Origin: Arctopsyche grandis
Lineage: Eukaryota; Arthropoda; Insecta; Trichoptera; Hydropsychidae
Assembly: GCF_051622035.1 (NCBI RefSeq)
Contig: NC_135356.1
Location: forward strand, 27,248,839 to 27,312,838
Reading direction: 5' to 3'
Length of the DNA: 64,000 bases
Within the stretch, counting starts at the first letter, position 1; each line of letters begins with the position of its first letter. The notes under the pieces are model-generated. The model was not told where the DNA came from, ran no database searches, and saw nothing but the letters and a program-made list of their open reading frames with translations. A program made the translations under genes and the position numbers. This document shows, piece after piece, positions 22,800 through 41,900 of this stretch.

Positions 22800-23925
22800 T
22801 AATAATATTATATATGTAGTTAAATAATAATAATCGAGATGATACATATACAATGTATAAACTCGAATTTGCAATAGATAAATAAGATATATTTTTTGTA
22901 TAAACAATAATACACAAAAGAAACAAAAAAAACATTTTCATATATGAACGTACTTATTTTATTTATTTAATTTTAAAAACAGAAAGGTTATTATATATCT
23001 TATCATCGATTATATATTAATCACGATTATAGGTGCCCAAAGCGATACCTATGGTCAAACTTTCGTACCAAATACCATCATTATACTGTAGAAATAATCG
23101 TCCCCAAGTTATGAGTAAATATTTTTAACACCGGTAATCTGTTTACCCAAAGTTTCGTTGTGGTTAAATATAATTAGTGGTGTAGTCGGGCACTTTGATT
23201 GATATAAAAATTGTTTTTCGAATACAATTAAAAAAATTTTCGACTAAAATTTCACATAAAATTTTGTATTCCAAATATTGTGAGCAGACTCTCGTTCTAA
23301 CACTCGATGACCACAATCGAATAGTAATCTGAGCACATTCAAAACTTAAAAGACGTATAATGAAATTTATTGGCTTTTTTTTATCTAAAACCACCCAAAA
23401 CTTCGAAAGAAAACATTCTTTGAACTATTGACCATATGCACTTGAGGATAGATAAAATAATGAGGGAACTCGGCTTAAATGAATAGTCATCTCTAAATTC
23501 ACATGTTAAAATTTGATAGTTTTTTGACATACATATGTATGTATGTACTACATGTTTTAATATTGCTAAAAGGAAATGTTGCTGTTGACACACAAACACG
23601 GGTTTTGCAAAATCAAAGATGCTGAAGAAGATGCATTATGGAAGTTTTTATAAAATATAAGAAAATACATCATAATTTAACAACAAGTAAAATCAAATAA
23701 TAATTAAAAATATTTGTTAATAATTATTTGATTTTTTTTATAAATATTTGAACTACCAATATTAGGATACAATTTTTTTTTTAGTAACGAACTGGGGGGG
23801 GGGGTCGTAAAAATTAAACATCGACCTGGTTCTTTTTTATTTAGCACTACACCACTGAATATAATTAACCTTAATTTATTTTATACATTATTTTCCCTGG
23901 ATATTTCGGCAAGTTCAATATATAA
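22800..23925. other. Non-coding stretch
   Basis: AT-rich. No gene or bounded element was recognised. A G-run (GGGGGGGGGG near 23796) and TATGTATGTAC repeats are present. Confidence 0.5.
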
Positions 23926-23929
23926 AATG

Positions 23930-24442
23930 TTAATACGGTATTGGAATTCCGTCTAGTCCTCTATTGTTTTCAACCTGTAAAATGTACAAAATTGTTGTTG
24001 TACATTTTTTTGATAATTGAATTATAAAAAAAAATGTATTTGAAGCACTGAAGCGGAGGGTTGGGTATAAATCTGAGGCGAATTTCCCTTCTTCACACTT
24101 TTGACTCCATTCAAAAATAAGTTGTTCACCCCTGTCCTGGGGAGAGACCGTATAAAAGCGCATTACCGAGATTCTTCTTGTGTTCCCCTTAATTGCCGGT
24201 TCGGATATCCTGAATGAGGTCTCGCGGTTATTATATTTTTCCCCCGGAACGACGAAATGACCATCGACGTTTGATTCAAGTGTGAACTCCCATTGAGAAG
24301 AGAACAAAAAGAAACTCAAAATACGTACATATAATTCAACGGATGAAATGTTTTCGGGAATAAAATTCAGAGAGCAATTACATATGTACGTACATACATA
24401 CATACACAAATTTATATGTCGATGCTTAAATTTAACAATCAT
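23930..24442 (-). CDS. Uncertain open frame or exon, unrecognised product
   Basis: The minus strand is open for 170 codons, which is long for DNA this AT-rich. The central part (about 24290 to 24000) is richer in GC and reads like ordinary protein (for example WEFTLESNVDGHFV and RFYTVSPQDRGEQL). Upstream, a pyrimidine tract TTTCTTTTTGTTCTCTTCTC followed by AATGGGAG could be a splice acceptor, which would make this an internal exon starting near 24289. The N-terminal part encoded by TATGTA repeats is surely not real. I see no convincing donor, no partner exon and no known domain, so this may be chance. Confidence 0.2.
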   Translation of the reverse strand: MIVKFKHRHINLCMYVCTYICNCSLNFIPENISSVELYVRILSFFLFSSQWEFTLESNVDGHFVVPGEKYNNRETSFRISEPAIKGNTRRISVMRFYTVSPQDRGEQLIFEWSQKCEEGKFASDLYPTLRFSASNTFFFIIQLSKKCTTTILYILQVENNRGLDGIPIPY

Positions 24443-24444
24443 TT

Positions 24445-25100
24445 AAATGGCTTACTATCATAAGTACTTACAACTAAGCTGCTTTAAACTTACTATCAGC
24501 TATCACTAATGTAGTTTACTCATTTTAATAATATGCTAAGCAGAAACATTCTACTTCATCAAGAAACCTACGAGAGTCGTTGCATTTGGTGCAAATTTTA
24601 CACAATAAAGGGACCGATAAATCAATGGGTATTGGAATCGCACAAAAAAAAGTTTTTCTTGACAAGGGTGATATCAAATGGAGAATAAAAAGATATATTC
24701 ATATGTTTCCACATAGGGCAAGTGTATGAGGTAATACGTATTAATGATTCATTTTCAGTGTGATTACTGTTTCGTATGGAATACTTTTCAGAAAAGTGCC
24801 TTTGTGTTGTTTCAATGGGGGATCTAAATCTTGAACGTTCACTCTTATCATTTCATCATATTGTTCGAAATACGAATGTAAGTTTTTAAATTGCCTTTAA
24901 AATAAGTGCGCATGCAACAGTTACATTCAAAAGTGTGATTAAATCCCTATCGATATTAATCAAATATTATTTATTTCTAATAAAAGGGGACGTTCCCCAA
25001 ATATTGATGTGTTCCATGGCCCCAAAAAATCTTAGAACCTAATTAATTAATGCAATTGTTTCTTAAGTTAGACATTTTGAAAGATTTTTCAATAAAAAAC
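24445..25100. other. Non-coding stretch
   Basis: No gene or element was recognised. Confidence 0.5.
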
Positions 25101-25101
25101 C

Positions 25102-25705
25102 TAGGGATTGCAATTTACCGTCAAATTTCATAAACCAGTATATGTACATACGTTTATTTATTTTTCCTACTACCGGTATATCGGTATTTACCGATAGATA
25201 ATAAAAAATAATTTTTCGTTGATTAGATAACAGTACATATGTATATGGTTACCTTTCATTAGAACGTTAACCTAGATTGAATCTTAAATAATTAAAAAGA
25301 AAAAAGGTGAATAATGTCACATAAATGCATTGAAGTAAATTAATCAATCATATTTATTTATTTCAAGTTTGACTATTTGAAAGTTTCGACCATTATTGAA
25401 ACACCCGTCTGATCGCATTTATTACGATTTGGTGAGTCTGTGTTGCTAGTGAATTTATCAATTTGAAAATGCCACATTTAATACTGAAAATAAACAAAAT
25501 CCATACAACCTAATCCACAGTATGTACGCCATTTGCATCGATTTTTAATGTAACATTATGCAATAATATGTATGTACTTAATTCACGATAAAATAGCTAT
25601 CGGTAGATGTCGGTAAATTTTTAAATTTGAAATTTACCGGCTTTCACCGATGGCGCAATTTTGACGATTTACCGCTAAAATGGTATACCGGTATTGCAAT
25701 CCTTA
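25102..25705. mobile_element. hAT-like MITE of ~600 bp
   Basis: The ends are inverted: TAGGGATTGCAAT at the left and ATTGCAATCCTTA at the right. Further matching pieces follow (TTTACCG, CGGTATACC, TACCGGTAT). The flanks AAAAAACC (25094-25101) and ATATAACC (25706-25713) agree at 6 of 8 positions, as an aged 8-bp hAT duplication would. There is no coding capacity. Confidence 0.65.
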
Positions 25706-25719
25706 ATATAACCGTTTGA

Positions 25720-27950
25720 ATACCCTTAATTTTCCCTTGGCTTACTTTGCATCTTTTTTATTACATTATTACATTATTGTCATTAGAAATTAAGCTATTG
25801 AGCTATTTCTTAAAATAAATAAATAACTTATTACCCATTAAAAAAAAATACTATAGCCGTTTTTATACTGCCCTAATAATCATATGTATGTAGATACATT
25901 TATGCTAAATTGAATACCTTATTCAATTTAGCAAAAACAATCATTATTAAAAATTCGGTCGCCAGACATTTTTATATAATAGTATTTAATTTAAAAACTA
26001 AAAGTATCATATTATTAATCTCATTGAATGTATTCATATATATATATATTATTGGAATGTAATCTATTGACAAAATTGATATGAAAAAATACATTGTATG
26101 TGTACATATATCGTAGCATTAGCTGCTTTCATTTGTAACTAAAGTATGTTTTATAAGAGTTTTTATTTTGTTAGAGCCCGTTTTTATGAAAATTGGATGA
26201 CACCATTGATTTAAAACATGCAAAATAATAAAAATCTAAGCATTGAGCGTAATCAAATAATAACTCGTAGAGCGTATGTACTTATGTATGGTTCGCTTGA
26301 GCGATTGATTTATGCCCAGTTACCATTTATATGGGTAAAAATGTGTCGAATATTCGAAACGGGGGCTTGGTTCACCGTTGAATCGAACAAAGTTTCCGCA
26401 TTGTGGCGATACGACGATCGCACAAAGGGAAAATTCAGTTTTCCGACTAACGAACGTGTATGAATACGAGAGACCGCTATTCACGGTGACTCGTCGGTTC
26501 ATTTGCCCGCGAACCGTTTGCACGATCGCACGCGTTCGCTCGTTATAACGAAATTTACATCTACGCGTTATAAGAGAAAGTGAAAAAATAAAATAAAAAA
26601 GATGATTTCGAGCCAAACAACTTGTCAGGATTTAGGAAGAGAACGATCATGGTAAATCGAATGAAAGATAAATAAATGCACCAAACCACTCGCTTATAAT
26701 TACACTCGCTCACATATTTCAATCGAGTTTTATTCAACTCGATTTGATAAATTTTGCAATTATAGTTTCATTAATATAATACCTTATTTTAAATTTTGTT
26801 GTATTGTATTTTATTTGAAAATTTTCGATTTCTTAAAAACGTCTTCATCCATACTGGGCTCAACGCCTATTTAATCACAATAACTTTCAAAAAAATCCTC
26901 TCACCATTTTAAAAGCGTGAAAAAAAATTATGAATTGAAATTAAACACCTAAGCATACATGTATTTTATTAAAATATTAATAAAAAAAATTGGCTTCAAT
27001 CGAACATTCAAATAAAAAATTGTAAAATGTGCTGTTTTTTTCAAAAACTCGATTCAAAAACTGTATCAAATAATGTAAAAAAAAGCTTTATTAAAAAAAT
27101 AAAATACCTTATTATTTATTTATGAGTAGGCGTATTAAAAATTGATTTGAGGTATTTACAAATTCACTTCATTCAAATAATTATTTTCAATACATGTTTA
27201 TACAAATAAAACTTTCTTTATTTTTAATTGCTTATTTTCTTTGTATATATACAAAAATTCATATATATATATGTATTTATATATATATATACATATTTGT
27301 TTCATATTTATGCTAGTTTTATTTTTTTTGTGACGACTTTGAATTACTCTGTAATGTCACAATGGCAAAATTGTAATAAATAAAATAAATATGAATTATC
27401 GATGCATTTAAAGCCTCGTTCTTAGTAGTTGAAGGGATTGAGAATATTTTCTTTAATAAAAAATACACTTCACTCAGTATTAAAGTTAGCGTAGTTTCTC
27501 AACCGTTTATGTGTGAAATCAATAAATAAATTTCGATCCAATTTATACTTTATGTACATACATACATACACATTCGTTTTATTAGGGCTGCTTTTGTATA
27601 CACATCTATGTACTTGTATTATTCAATTTTCAATAGAATGAAATGGCAATTTTTTATTAAAAAGAAAAATCGAACAATTATTTACTTTCAGTAAAAACAT
27701 ATACGTTATCGAAATTAATGTTTCAACGTTCCGATTTATTTCGATAAAATTTGAATGTTTACAAAATGTCAACGTCAATATCAAATAAATATATCAAAAA
27801 TAAAATTATCATCGTTTGTACACTGTATTCTAATTAACTGTGAGATATTGTATTGAATAATTTTATGGATACATGTAGTACATATATCTAGATATTTTAT
27901 AGAGCGTTTTCATACAATTTTTTTGTTATCATCGTGCATTTCAATGTCAA
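25720..27950. other. Non-coding stretch with a GC-richer patch
   Basis: It is AT-rich apart from about 26240-26600. That patch has many CpG-containing words (GCGATACGACGATCGC, GATCGCACGCG) and could be regulatory or a 5' UTR of the gene at 29.8 kb. No splice-compatible coding exon was found. Confidence 0.35.
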
Positions 27951-27958
27951 ATTTGTGA

Positions 27959-28199
27959 AGATCACATTTTTGTTCTAACAATGAAAGTCGCTCCAGAATT
28001 GAGTGTCACGTCAAGCATCATCAACGTTTGGGAATCTATGCGGGCAACCATGCGTACGGGCTTCGCTGCAGTTTCCCATGCAATTTCTTCACGAAAGATG
28101 CATCTCTAGCGCAGCTGGCTCACCCACCTGTCGCCCAAAATGCATCATCTGCAGTCGATCTGCCACAATGCACCGTGACACCGAATCCATCCTAGATCG
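27959..28199 (+). CDS. Possible unassigned terminal exon (coding-like island)
   Basis: A block close to 50% GC stands out of AT-rich DNA. One + frame, open from 27959 to a TAG at 28197, includes RLGIYAGNHAYGLRCSF and ends with CTVTPNPS. An overlapping + frame starts with ATG at 27981 (MKVAPELSVTSS) and stops after 42 codons. A third is open for 73 codons to 28224. A minus-strand frame (VARIDSQTLMMLDVTL) is also protein-like. AATAAA follows at about 28226, which would suit a 3' end on +. I cannot decide between frames, recognise no domain, and see no firm acceptor. It may be an exon, a retrocopy fragment or chance. Confidence 0.25.
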
Positions 28200-28929
28200 C
28201 AAACACGCACACATACATTCCTAGACAATAAAAAAAACCTAACATTATATATAAATAAAAAACAATTTGATTTTACTTAGGTATAAAATATATAATATAG
28301 ACGTTACTGTGAAATTATAATTACACTGACGCTTTAGTGAACTCATGTCAGATACGCGTTCACTAGGTATACATATGTATGTAGTTTTATTTTCACTACG
28401 GAAATTACATATCCACGGCAATTGAATAGTGAAATTATCATTTTTGAAAATTGAGTGATAGTACAATATAAACTTTACATTATTTTACAGAATACTTCAC
28501 AAATAAATAATGAATTGATATCTCGTAGGCTGTAAAATCAAGTTTCTGATTACGATGACTCGAATAACGCTTTTACATTTCACCCTAAATTATTTTACTA
28601 TTGGATAACTCTAATTAAAATAAAGTAAAAAAATAATAATGTAAAAATTCATTAAATAATCTAAATAGCCGAAATAGCTTTTTGTTAATAAACAAACAAA
28701 CTTGAACAATGTTATATGATGTATCCCTGAAAATATTTCTAAGGATGATGCAGTGTTTAGTATACATAGGCTTCCGATTTTATTTGATAGCTTTTAATTT
28801 TAAATTCTTATAAATTTTGTACTTTAATCACGAAAATACTTCATTTTCATATATTTTTGCACTAATTTCATTCGCTTCTCTAACCAGTAAATTTGAAATA
28901 ACATATATTGTTAGATCCAAGCATATATT

Positions 28930-28992
28930 AAAATTTCATACACTAATGAAATTTTAATATAACTGACAGTAAAAATTTCACTTTAACGTATG

Positions 28993-29040
<48 letters not shown>

Positions 29041-29050
29041 TACATACAAG
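28930..29050. repeat. Hairpin and (AT)n microsatellite
   Basis: ATATTAAAATTTCAT (about 28926) pairs with ATGAAATTTTAATAT (about 28946). It is followed by an (AT)n tract (about 28996-29034) flanked by TATGTATTATAT and ATATAATACATA. Confidence 0.8.
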
Positions 29051-29777
29051 AGTAGTTTTTAAATCTCAAACACAAAACGACTATTAAAATCTGCAGCTAG
29101 AAGCTAGTTTTATCATTTTTTTAATATTAGAACGAATCGTTTATATCAGCTTTCTTTTATTTATTACTACATACATACATATATTCGTAGGGGTGTATAT
29201 AATGCCTTCTTTAAACTTGATATAAATTCAAGATTATCTCTCACATAAAAATAGTAGTTATATGATTGAATAGAATACTGATCACCTTTTATAACAACAA
29301 TAATAAATTCAATTAGGTTCGATGGCGATCAGTCCGCAATATTATGCCGAAGTCATTTTACTACCTATATAATTAATAAAACGATTGTTAATTCAAATGA
29401 TGTTCCCAAAGAAAATATACAAAACAGGGATAAAATAAACGAAACTTTAATATAATCATATAATATTTACGATAAATCCTAACTACATTTGTAAGGTGAA
29501 TTCATTTTGAACACATTTCAAATATATTTTTTCGACTAGTTAATAATTGATTTACATTTTTTTGTATCTTAAAATGTTTATACAGATTGCTTGTAGATAG
29601 AATGTCATTTTTTGTTTTATCTGAGCTAGAAACCGTTTCAAAGTTGCGAAACGGCAAATCATAAGTATGTAACGTTCAACGCATAGTTCTCGTATGAGTG
29701 CCCTCGAAAAAATATTTTTAAGCATCAGAGGGTTGTCAATATGGCTTCTATTATTTTTACAAGATATAAAAACCACC

Positions 29778-36649
<6,872 letters not shown>

Positions 36650-37575
36650 TCATCAGTAATTGAGCTTTGAAGTTAATTTTTTTTCGGTGCTTTAACTGTG
36701 ATCTCACATAGAGAAAATAGTATACCGTCATTCTAGAACTCACAACATTTTAGCATTATTGAAGGTTTTGTCAACTCAGAAATGAGGTTGACAGTAGTAT
36801 AATCGCTCGCTGTGAAAGGTTTCGTAGTCGGAGATTTAGGGCGAAAACACACTGAGTGGTACGTGGTATGTGTTTTTTTAGATACTTTTAAACATGAGAA
36901 AAACGCAGCACCCCTAATCCATATATGTACATGGTACACAGTCTAAAAAATCACCCCTTGAAGTGTTTCCGGTGATATTTTATCCTTGTATTTATCCTTC
37001 CTTGACAGTGATCGATAACGGAGAATCCCATATTTGAAGAAATGAAGGAGAAACTTTTCGGTTGTATGTATATGGATATGCATACACATGCGACCCCACA
37101 AATATATGCATTCTGTACGTGCAAATACACCCGAATTCGGTTTGGAGAACACCCACTTTACATGTGGGGACACCCACTTTACATGTGACGTCCCATACCA
37201 CTCAGTGTGATTTCGCCCTTATTCGTCTTTAAAGTGTTTAAAATGTATATTACAATCGAAATTATGTCTGATAATGAGTGTATTATTGTTTATATAATAA
37301 TATGTAGCTTATTAACATATATGTAATTACGTATATGTTTGTATGTATGTATGTATGTATGTGTGGTATTGATTTATGGAAGTTAAACTACTGATATTAC
37401 GAATATTTTGAATCAAGTTTGATTTACATAAATGTATGTATGTACATATATTGATATTTAAGAAATGCTTTTCATTCCATTAAAATATTTGTACGGTTTT
37501 CTATTTCATAGATAATAATTAATTCGCCTTAATATTTTTACTCGCCATTGTTATTTGTAAAATTTTGTAAATAAA
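36650..37575 (+). other. Probable 3' UTR of the three-exon gene
   Basis: After the TGA at 36649, the first canonical AATAAA I see in a suitable place is at 37570-37575, followed by a T-rich stretch. A 380-bp MITE sits inside. An earlier ATTAAA near 37478 could also be used, so the exact end is not fixed. Confidence 0.5.
36839..37218. mobile_element. Harbinger-like MITE (380 bp) in the 3' UTR
   Basis: The left end GGGCGAAAACACACTGAGTG and right end CACTCAGTGTGATTTCGCCC are inverted repeats with one or two mismatches. The match continues into GGTACG/GGTATG. TTA flanks both sides (36836-36838 and 37219-37221). A 3-bp TWA duplication with G-rich termini is typical of PIF/Harbinger MITEs. Inside, ACACCCACTTTACATGTG occurs twice in tandem (about 37149 and 37169). 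There is no transposase. Confidence 0.8.
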
Positions 37576-38370
37576 TTCATTGCATTTGTCATTTTTTTTT
37601 AAAACATATTCTCGATCATTTGTAATAATAATTAAAAATAAACAACAAAAATTTCGTTTTGTGATGTGTGTCATATTATATATAAAAGCCCATGTAATAT
37701 TTTTCTATATATGTATGTACATATTATACATACATATATTGTTGGTTAGAGTTCGTGCGTCGTTCACTTTCGATACGATTCGTTAGCTACAAAAGCGGAA
37801 AAGTGGATAAAATCGAGAATATTCTAATTTTACTGCATGTACTTATCTCAGTACACACATTTCAGTAATATATATGTATACTGTATAAATTGTCTTAAAT
37901 TTGCTAGCTGATTTTCAAACATCTTATATATTTTATTTACATATGAGCATGGCTAAGAGGAAGTGTGAAATATAACTTAATTATATTTAATGTTTAAAAG
38001 GTGAGTGGTTTATGTCTATAAACTGTCAAAATGATCATTTAAATTAACAGCCAGGACTTTTTTCAATCATTCATCCTTATTTACATTTACATACATTTGT
38101 GTGTTTATAAATAGTTCTTGATTTACTGAAAGTCAAAACATATGCCCTTCGAATTACATAGTTCAGATTTTTCATTGACATTAATTTTGAAATGCATTAT
38201 TTTTCTTATTATTTTTTTTAATGTGAACACCATTCGAATATGTTTGAATATTGGCGACTGTGTTGCGATAATCTTCAATATTTTTTATGTTTAAATTAAA
38301 AATGAAAAAGAACAAACAAATTGATATGAGAATGATAGATAATATGACTTCACACATTAGAAGAAAATAC
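37576..38370. other. Non-coding stretch downstream of the gene
   Basis: AT-rich. No gene or bounded element was recognised. TATGTATGTACATA repeats occur. Confidence 0.5.
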
Positions 38371-38375
38371 TATTA

Positions 38376-38633
38376 TATGAGCCGTTATATTTGAAAGTGG
38401 TGGAAGTCAAATTTTCAGTTCCAAAAACATAATTTCTGTTTAACTTGATTTACAAATTAATATCACTTCTTTTAATTCGGTATGACCAGAATCTGAGAAA
38501 AGCAGAGTAAACATATTATAGGCCACTAGTATTTTTAAATATTGTTAATATTATATTTAATGTTTTGCAAAATATTTCTCGAAATAAAGAAAAATGAAGA
38601 GAAATATACCACTTTCAAATACGACGGCTTATA
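38376..38633 (-). mobile_element. MITE, TGAGCCGTTATRTTTGAAA family, copy 2
   Basis: The ends TGAGCCGTTATATTTGAAAG and CTTTCAAATACGACGGCTTA are good inverted repeats. In reverse complement the interior matches copies 1 and 3 (TTCATTTCGAGAAATATTTC written here as GAAATATTTCTCGAAATAAA-like sequence, ATATTTAATGTTTTGC, TAGTGGCC). Confidence 0.8.
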
Positions 38634-38705
38634 TGTATGTATGTACCTGTTCAGATTAAATTGAGTTTTCTTAGATTGACATATTCATACAACTGATAAT
38701 TACAT

Positions 38706-38818
38706 ACTATATCGTCCGTATACTGGCAGAAAGCTTTCTTCATTTTTTGACTCAAAATTCACATTCAAAACATCCAATTTTTGACTAAACGTTTTCTGCA
38801 AGTATACCGACTATACAT
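38706..38818. repeat. Short imperfect inverted repeat
   Basis: CGTCCGTATACTGGCAGAAA (about 38712) is matched in reverse by TTTTCTGCAAGTATACCGAC (about 38792), with the outer TATA sequences also pairing. It is about 110 bp with a loop. It could be a tiny MITE. Confidence 0.6.
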
Positions 38819-39149
38819 ATGTATATTGCTAACTATTGTACATATTTGAAACAACAGGAAAATTTCGCAAGTAGGAATCACTAGAAATCTTAATGTAGGA
38901 AACCAAAAATACTTTTCAATTGAAAATTATGAAAAGTATGCGTATATTGATGAATTTTATTGTATGTATGTAATGAAAAGTACAATATATCAATTTCGGC
39001 AAAGTTCAACAAACTTCAAATTGATGAATGGATCATCTCGAAAATTTCCATAGAAATGTGTCGATTCGAAGAAATATACATATGATGCGTCCACATTACA
39101 TACATATATATGTATATAGTTTAATAAATTAATTTTTCAAGATCAAACG

Positions 39150-39400
39150 TTTGAACAGGGACGGCACGAGGAAAAAGTGCGGTTCGCCGAACAAATTCGC
39201 GGAAAATTTTAATTGTTAACTATGGAAACCGCGAACGAGCCGAGCGTGGGACTAAGGCGACGACGAAGACGATGACGACGACGATGGTTAATACGACGAC
39301 GGTGATGATGATGATGATGATGGAAGTGACCCTGGAAGAAGAAGCCGTGCAATTTTTGCTATTTCCGTTTCGAACGCCTCAGCTGGTCATTGGAGCATGG
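39150..39400. other. GC-rich patch with GAC/GAT trinucleotide repeat
   Basis: ACGACGAAGACGATGACG and GATGATGATGATGATGATGG runs sit inside CpG-containing DNA. An ATG with AACTATGG context gives only 17 codons (METANEPSVGLRRRRRR) before a stop. It could be regulatory or a 5' exon, but no splice partner was seen. Confidence 0.35.
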
Positions 39401-39566
39401 GAAAAATTGATTATATGCTAATGTCGAATCGAAATGATTATAAACCTGATCTGGACGTTGCCGTTTGATTTGCATCGATTAGTAAATTAAGTTTTTATAG
39501 TATTATTCGCTTTTGCGCAACTCAATGAAAATAAAAAGTAATAACATCAAACGGTAATAATACGCC

Positions 39567-40035
39567 ACAAAGCTAATAAAATATAATTTCCTATGTCCGG
39601 AAATTAACCACATACAATAACAACGATTTCAACCATAAAGGCAGACGATTTGTAAACTTGTCAATATTTCACTAAAGCGATTGCATTAATGGAAATTCAA
39701 CACTAATTGATTGCCATTTATAATATTTATAATATCACTATAGTCGATCCGATGTAACGTGACAATAAAGAGAAAAAAAGAGAAGAAGGCTTTTAATAAT
39801 ATTACTGTAAGTTTTGCTGTCCATAACATGACGCTGACAATTACTTTTATCTAGTCTAAAACAAATAAATTTCCATTAATATAAAATATATATGTACGTA
39901 TTCCATAAATAAATTAATAATATCAACAACTTACGTATTTTATATTAAAATTTTACTAACTAACGAAAAATAAAAGTCAAATTCTAATGACCGGTATACG
40001 CGCGAACAATGTTGTATTTCTTGACCAAAATACTG
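39567..40035 (+). repeat. Interspersed repeat shared with 22.5 and 53.2 kb
   Basis: The first part (39569-39775) matches 53182-53365 (TTTCCTATGTCCGGAAATTA, CACTATAGTCGATCCGATGT). The second part (39791-40035) matches the reverse complement of 22510-22780. In reverse orientation the second part again has GTAAGTTGTTGAT ... TTGTTTTAG, an intron-like layout. It then has a frame DKSNCQRHVMDS that continues YSNIIK. The class is unknown. Confidence 0.7.
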
Positions 40036-40194
40036 TTTTTTTTAAATACACTAATAAATTAATGGTTTTAAAGTTACAAAACGTTATACATAAAATTATA
40101 CATAAACATCGTATGACATTTGTACAAATCGGAAATGTACAGTAAAATTATGATTTTTTTTCAGCAAAAGGAAGGACAAAAATTTTATATGTAC

Positions 40195-40495
40195 ATTATC
40201 ATTTACAGCCATTCACCATTCACTGCCAGATGAAGGCCTCTTCAAACGCTTCCATTCATCGGTGTTTTGCGAAACTCTCATCCGTCTCACATTTTTCTAA
40301 TTCATCTATCCATTTTTTGCGGCCTTCCTTTCACCCCTTTGCATTCTCTTGGGTGCCATTCCAGCACTTCTTTTGTCCACCTTTGCTCCATTTTTGACTC
40401 ACCCATTACCAATTCAATCTCTCCACTATATTATTATTATACACTAGTGTTGTACCCGATGACATATCATCGCATGGATATGGTATATTAAGTCA
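40195..40495 (-). mobile_element. 3' end of an RTE-type retrotransposon
   Basis: The 3' boundary is seen as ATTATCATTTACAGCCATTC (the complement of GAATGGCTGTAAATGATAAT). On the minus strand it then matches the end of the 56.7- and 61-kb copies, including GAAGAGGCCTTCATCTGGCA and AAAGAAGTGCTGGAATGG. Frames are broken. Confidence 0.75.
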
Positions 40496-40941
40496 TTAAA
40501 TAAAAAAAAATTATAATAAATAAGTATAATAAATAAATAAATGTTCGATCCCCACGCGGTAGAATTTCTTTCACATACCTTTTAAATATATTTAATTTAA
40601 TATTTATATTTAATTGTTTAATATGAAAAAAATGGTAAAAACTACCTACTTACCTATGTACATATAAACAATATAAAACACCGATAAAAGAAGTAATTAA
40701 TTAATTAATTAATTAAATAAATTTTCAATAGATGGCGGTAAATTCTTTGCCGAGTGGAAACATTAGTAACGATCAGTATATATAAGCTTTTTTATTTTAT
40801 TATTGTATTCGTTTATACTTCGGTTTAGCTGTGACGTACATTGTATGTACAATGTATGTCGAATCGAAACGACTATTATAGTACGACGAGTGTTATCTCA
40901 GACAGACAGACATACACACAGATGGAATAGCTATATTATAT

Positions 40942-41170
40942 ACTAGTTGTTTTACCCGGCTTCGCTCAGTGTTTGTAATATAAACAGCGTAAACACGGCG
41001 AATCTAATAGTAAATATTCATTTGTTTTTTATTAAATTTATTTGAATCGTAAAAAATATCATATTCAACCAATTGAATTTTCGTCATAGAAACTTTGTTT
41101 TGTTTACGAAGTTCCCAACCAAAGATACATACATACTTATATACTAAGTCTCTTTTGAAATTATATATTA
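40942..41170 (+). repeat. Second copy of the ACTAGTTGTTTTACCCGGC repeat
   Basis: Same orientation and order of words as 6837-7050 (CTTCGCTCAG, TTTGTAATATAAACAGC, GCGAATCTAATAGTA, CGTCATAGAAACTTT). The two copies differ by small insertions. Confidence 0.7.
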
Positions 41171-41279
41171 GATATGATATGTACAATATGCAAATAAAAA
41201 AAACGTTTATTTTTTTAAATTACTGTATTTGTTCTATTTAAAAAAAAACAACAACTCGGACACATGTATGAATGTATGT

Positions 41280-41700
41280 ATGTATATAACGTCTATTAAA
41301 TGGTGACGGTACGATTCTAGGAAAACGATTCTTTTCCGTCGTCCAAAATAAATAGGTGACGTAACAAAACAACAAAGCAGAAACTTTTAAATGTAAACAC
41401 CTGTCTTTAAATAGCAATCTACAGAGAGGCCTATTACTCTCGTCGAAATAAATAAACCCCAACCCCCTCGCGACCGCCGTCGAAACCCCATATCGCCCTC
41501 GACTATTTTATTATATGGTCGATGGTGGAATTGCGTCGAATCGTGGCTCGTCGCTCTCGACTTCCGGGGGACCATGGTCGCCTTTGTCGGTGTCTTGACA
41601 GGAAATCGAAAATTTCACTGCCGCACGCGTGTGAGGAAAAGCGTCGCCCATTGTTCGTCGGAAAATTTCCGAACCGATTCAACAACAATATACATATCTA
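41280..41700. other. GC-richer patch
   Basis: CpG-containing words (CTCGCGACCGCCGTCG, CACTGCCGCACGCG) occur, with short open frames on both strands. No domain or splice-compatible exon was recognised. Confidence 0.35.
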
Positions 41701-41900
41701 CATGTTACATTATAATTATAGTTTTGACTGATAGAAACAAGAGGTTTTAGATTTGGTGAAGTTAAAAAGACTCCATTGAAATCTGTTATTTAGCGTGATG
41801 TTTGTTTCAGACCATTCTTCGATATATTGAAGACATATTTGGAGAAAATTCTACACTTCTTTGATAAACATTTCCGTTATGCCCGGATTTGATTCCTCTA

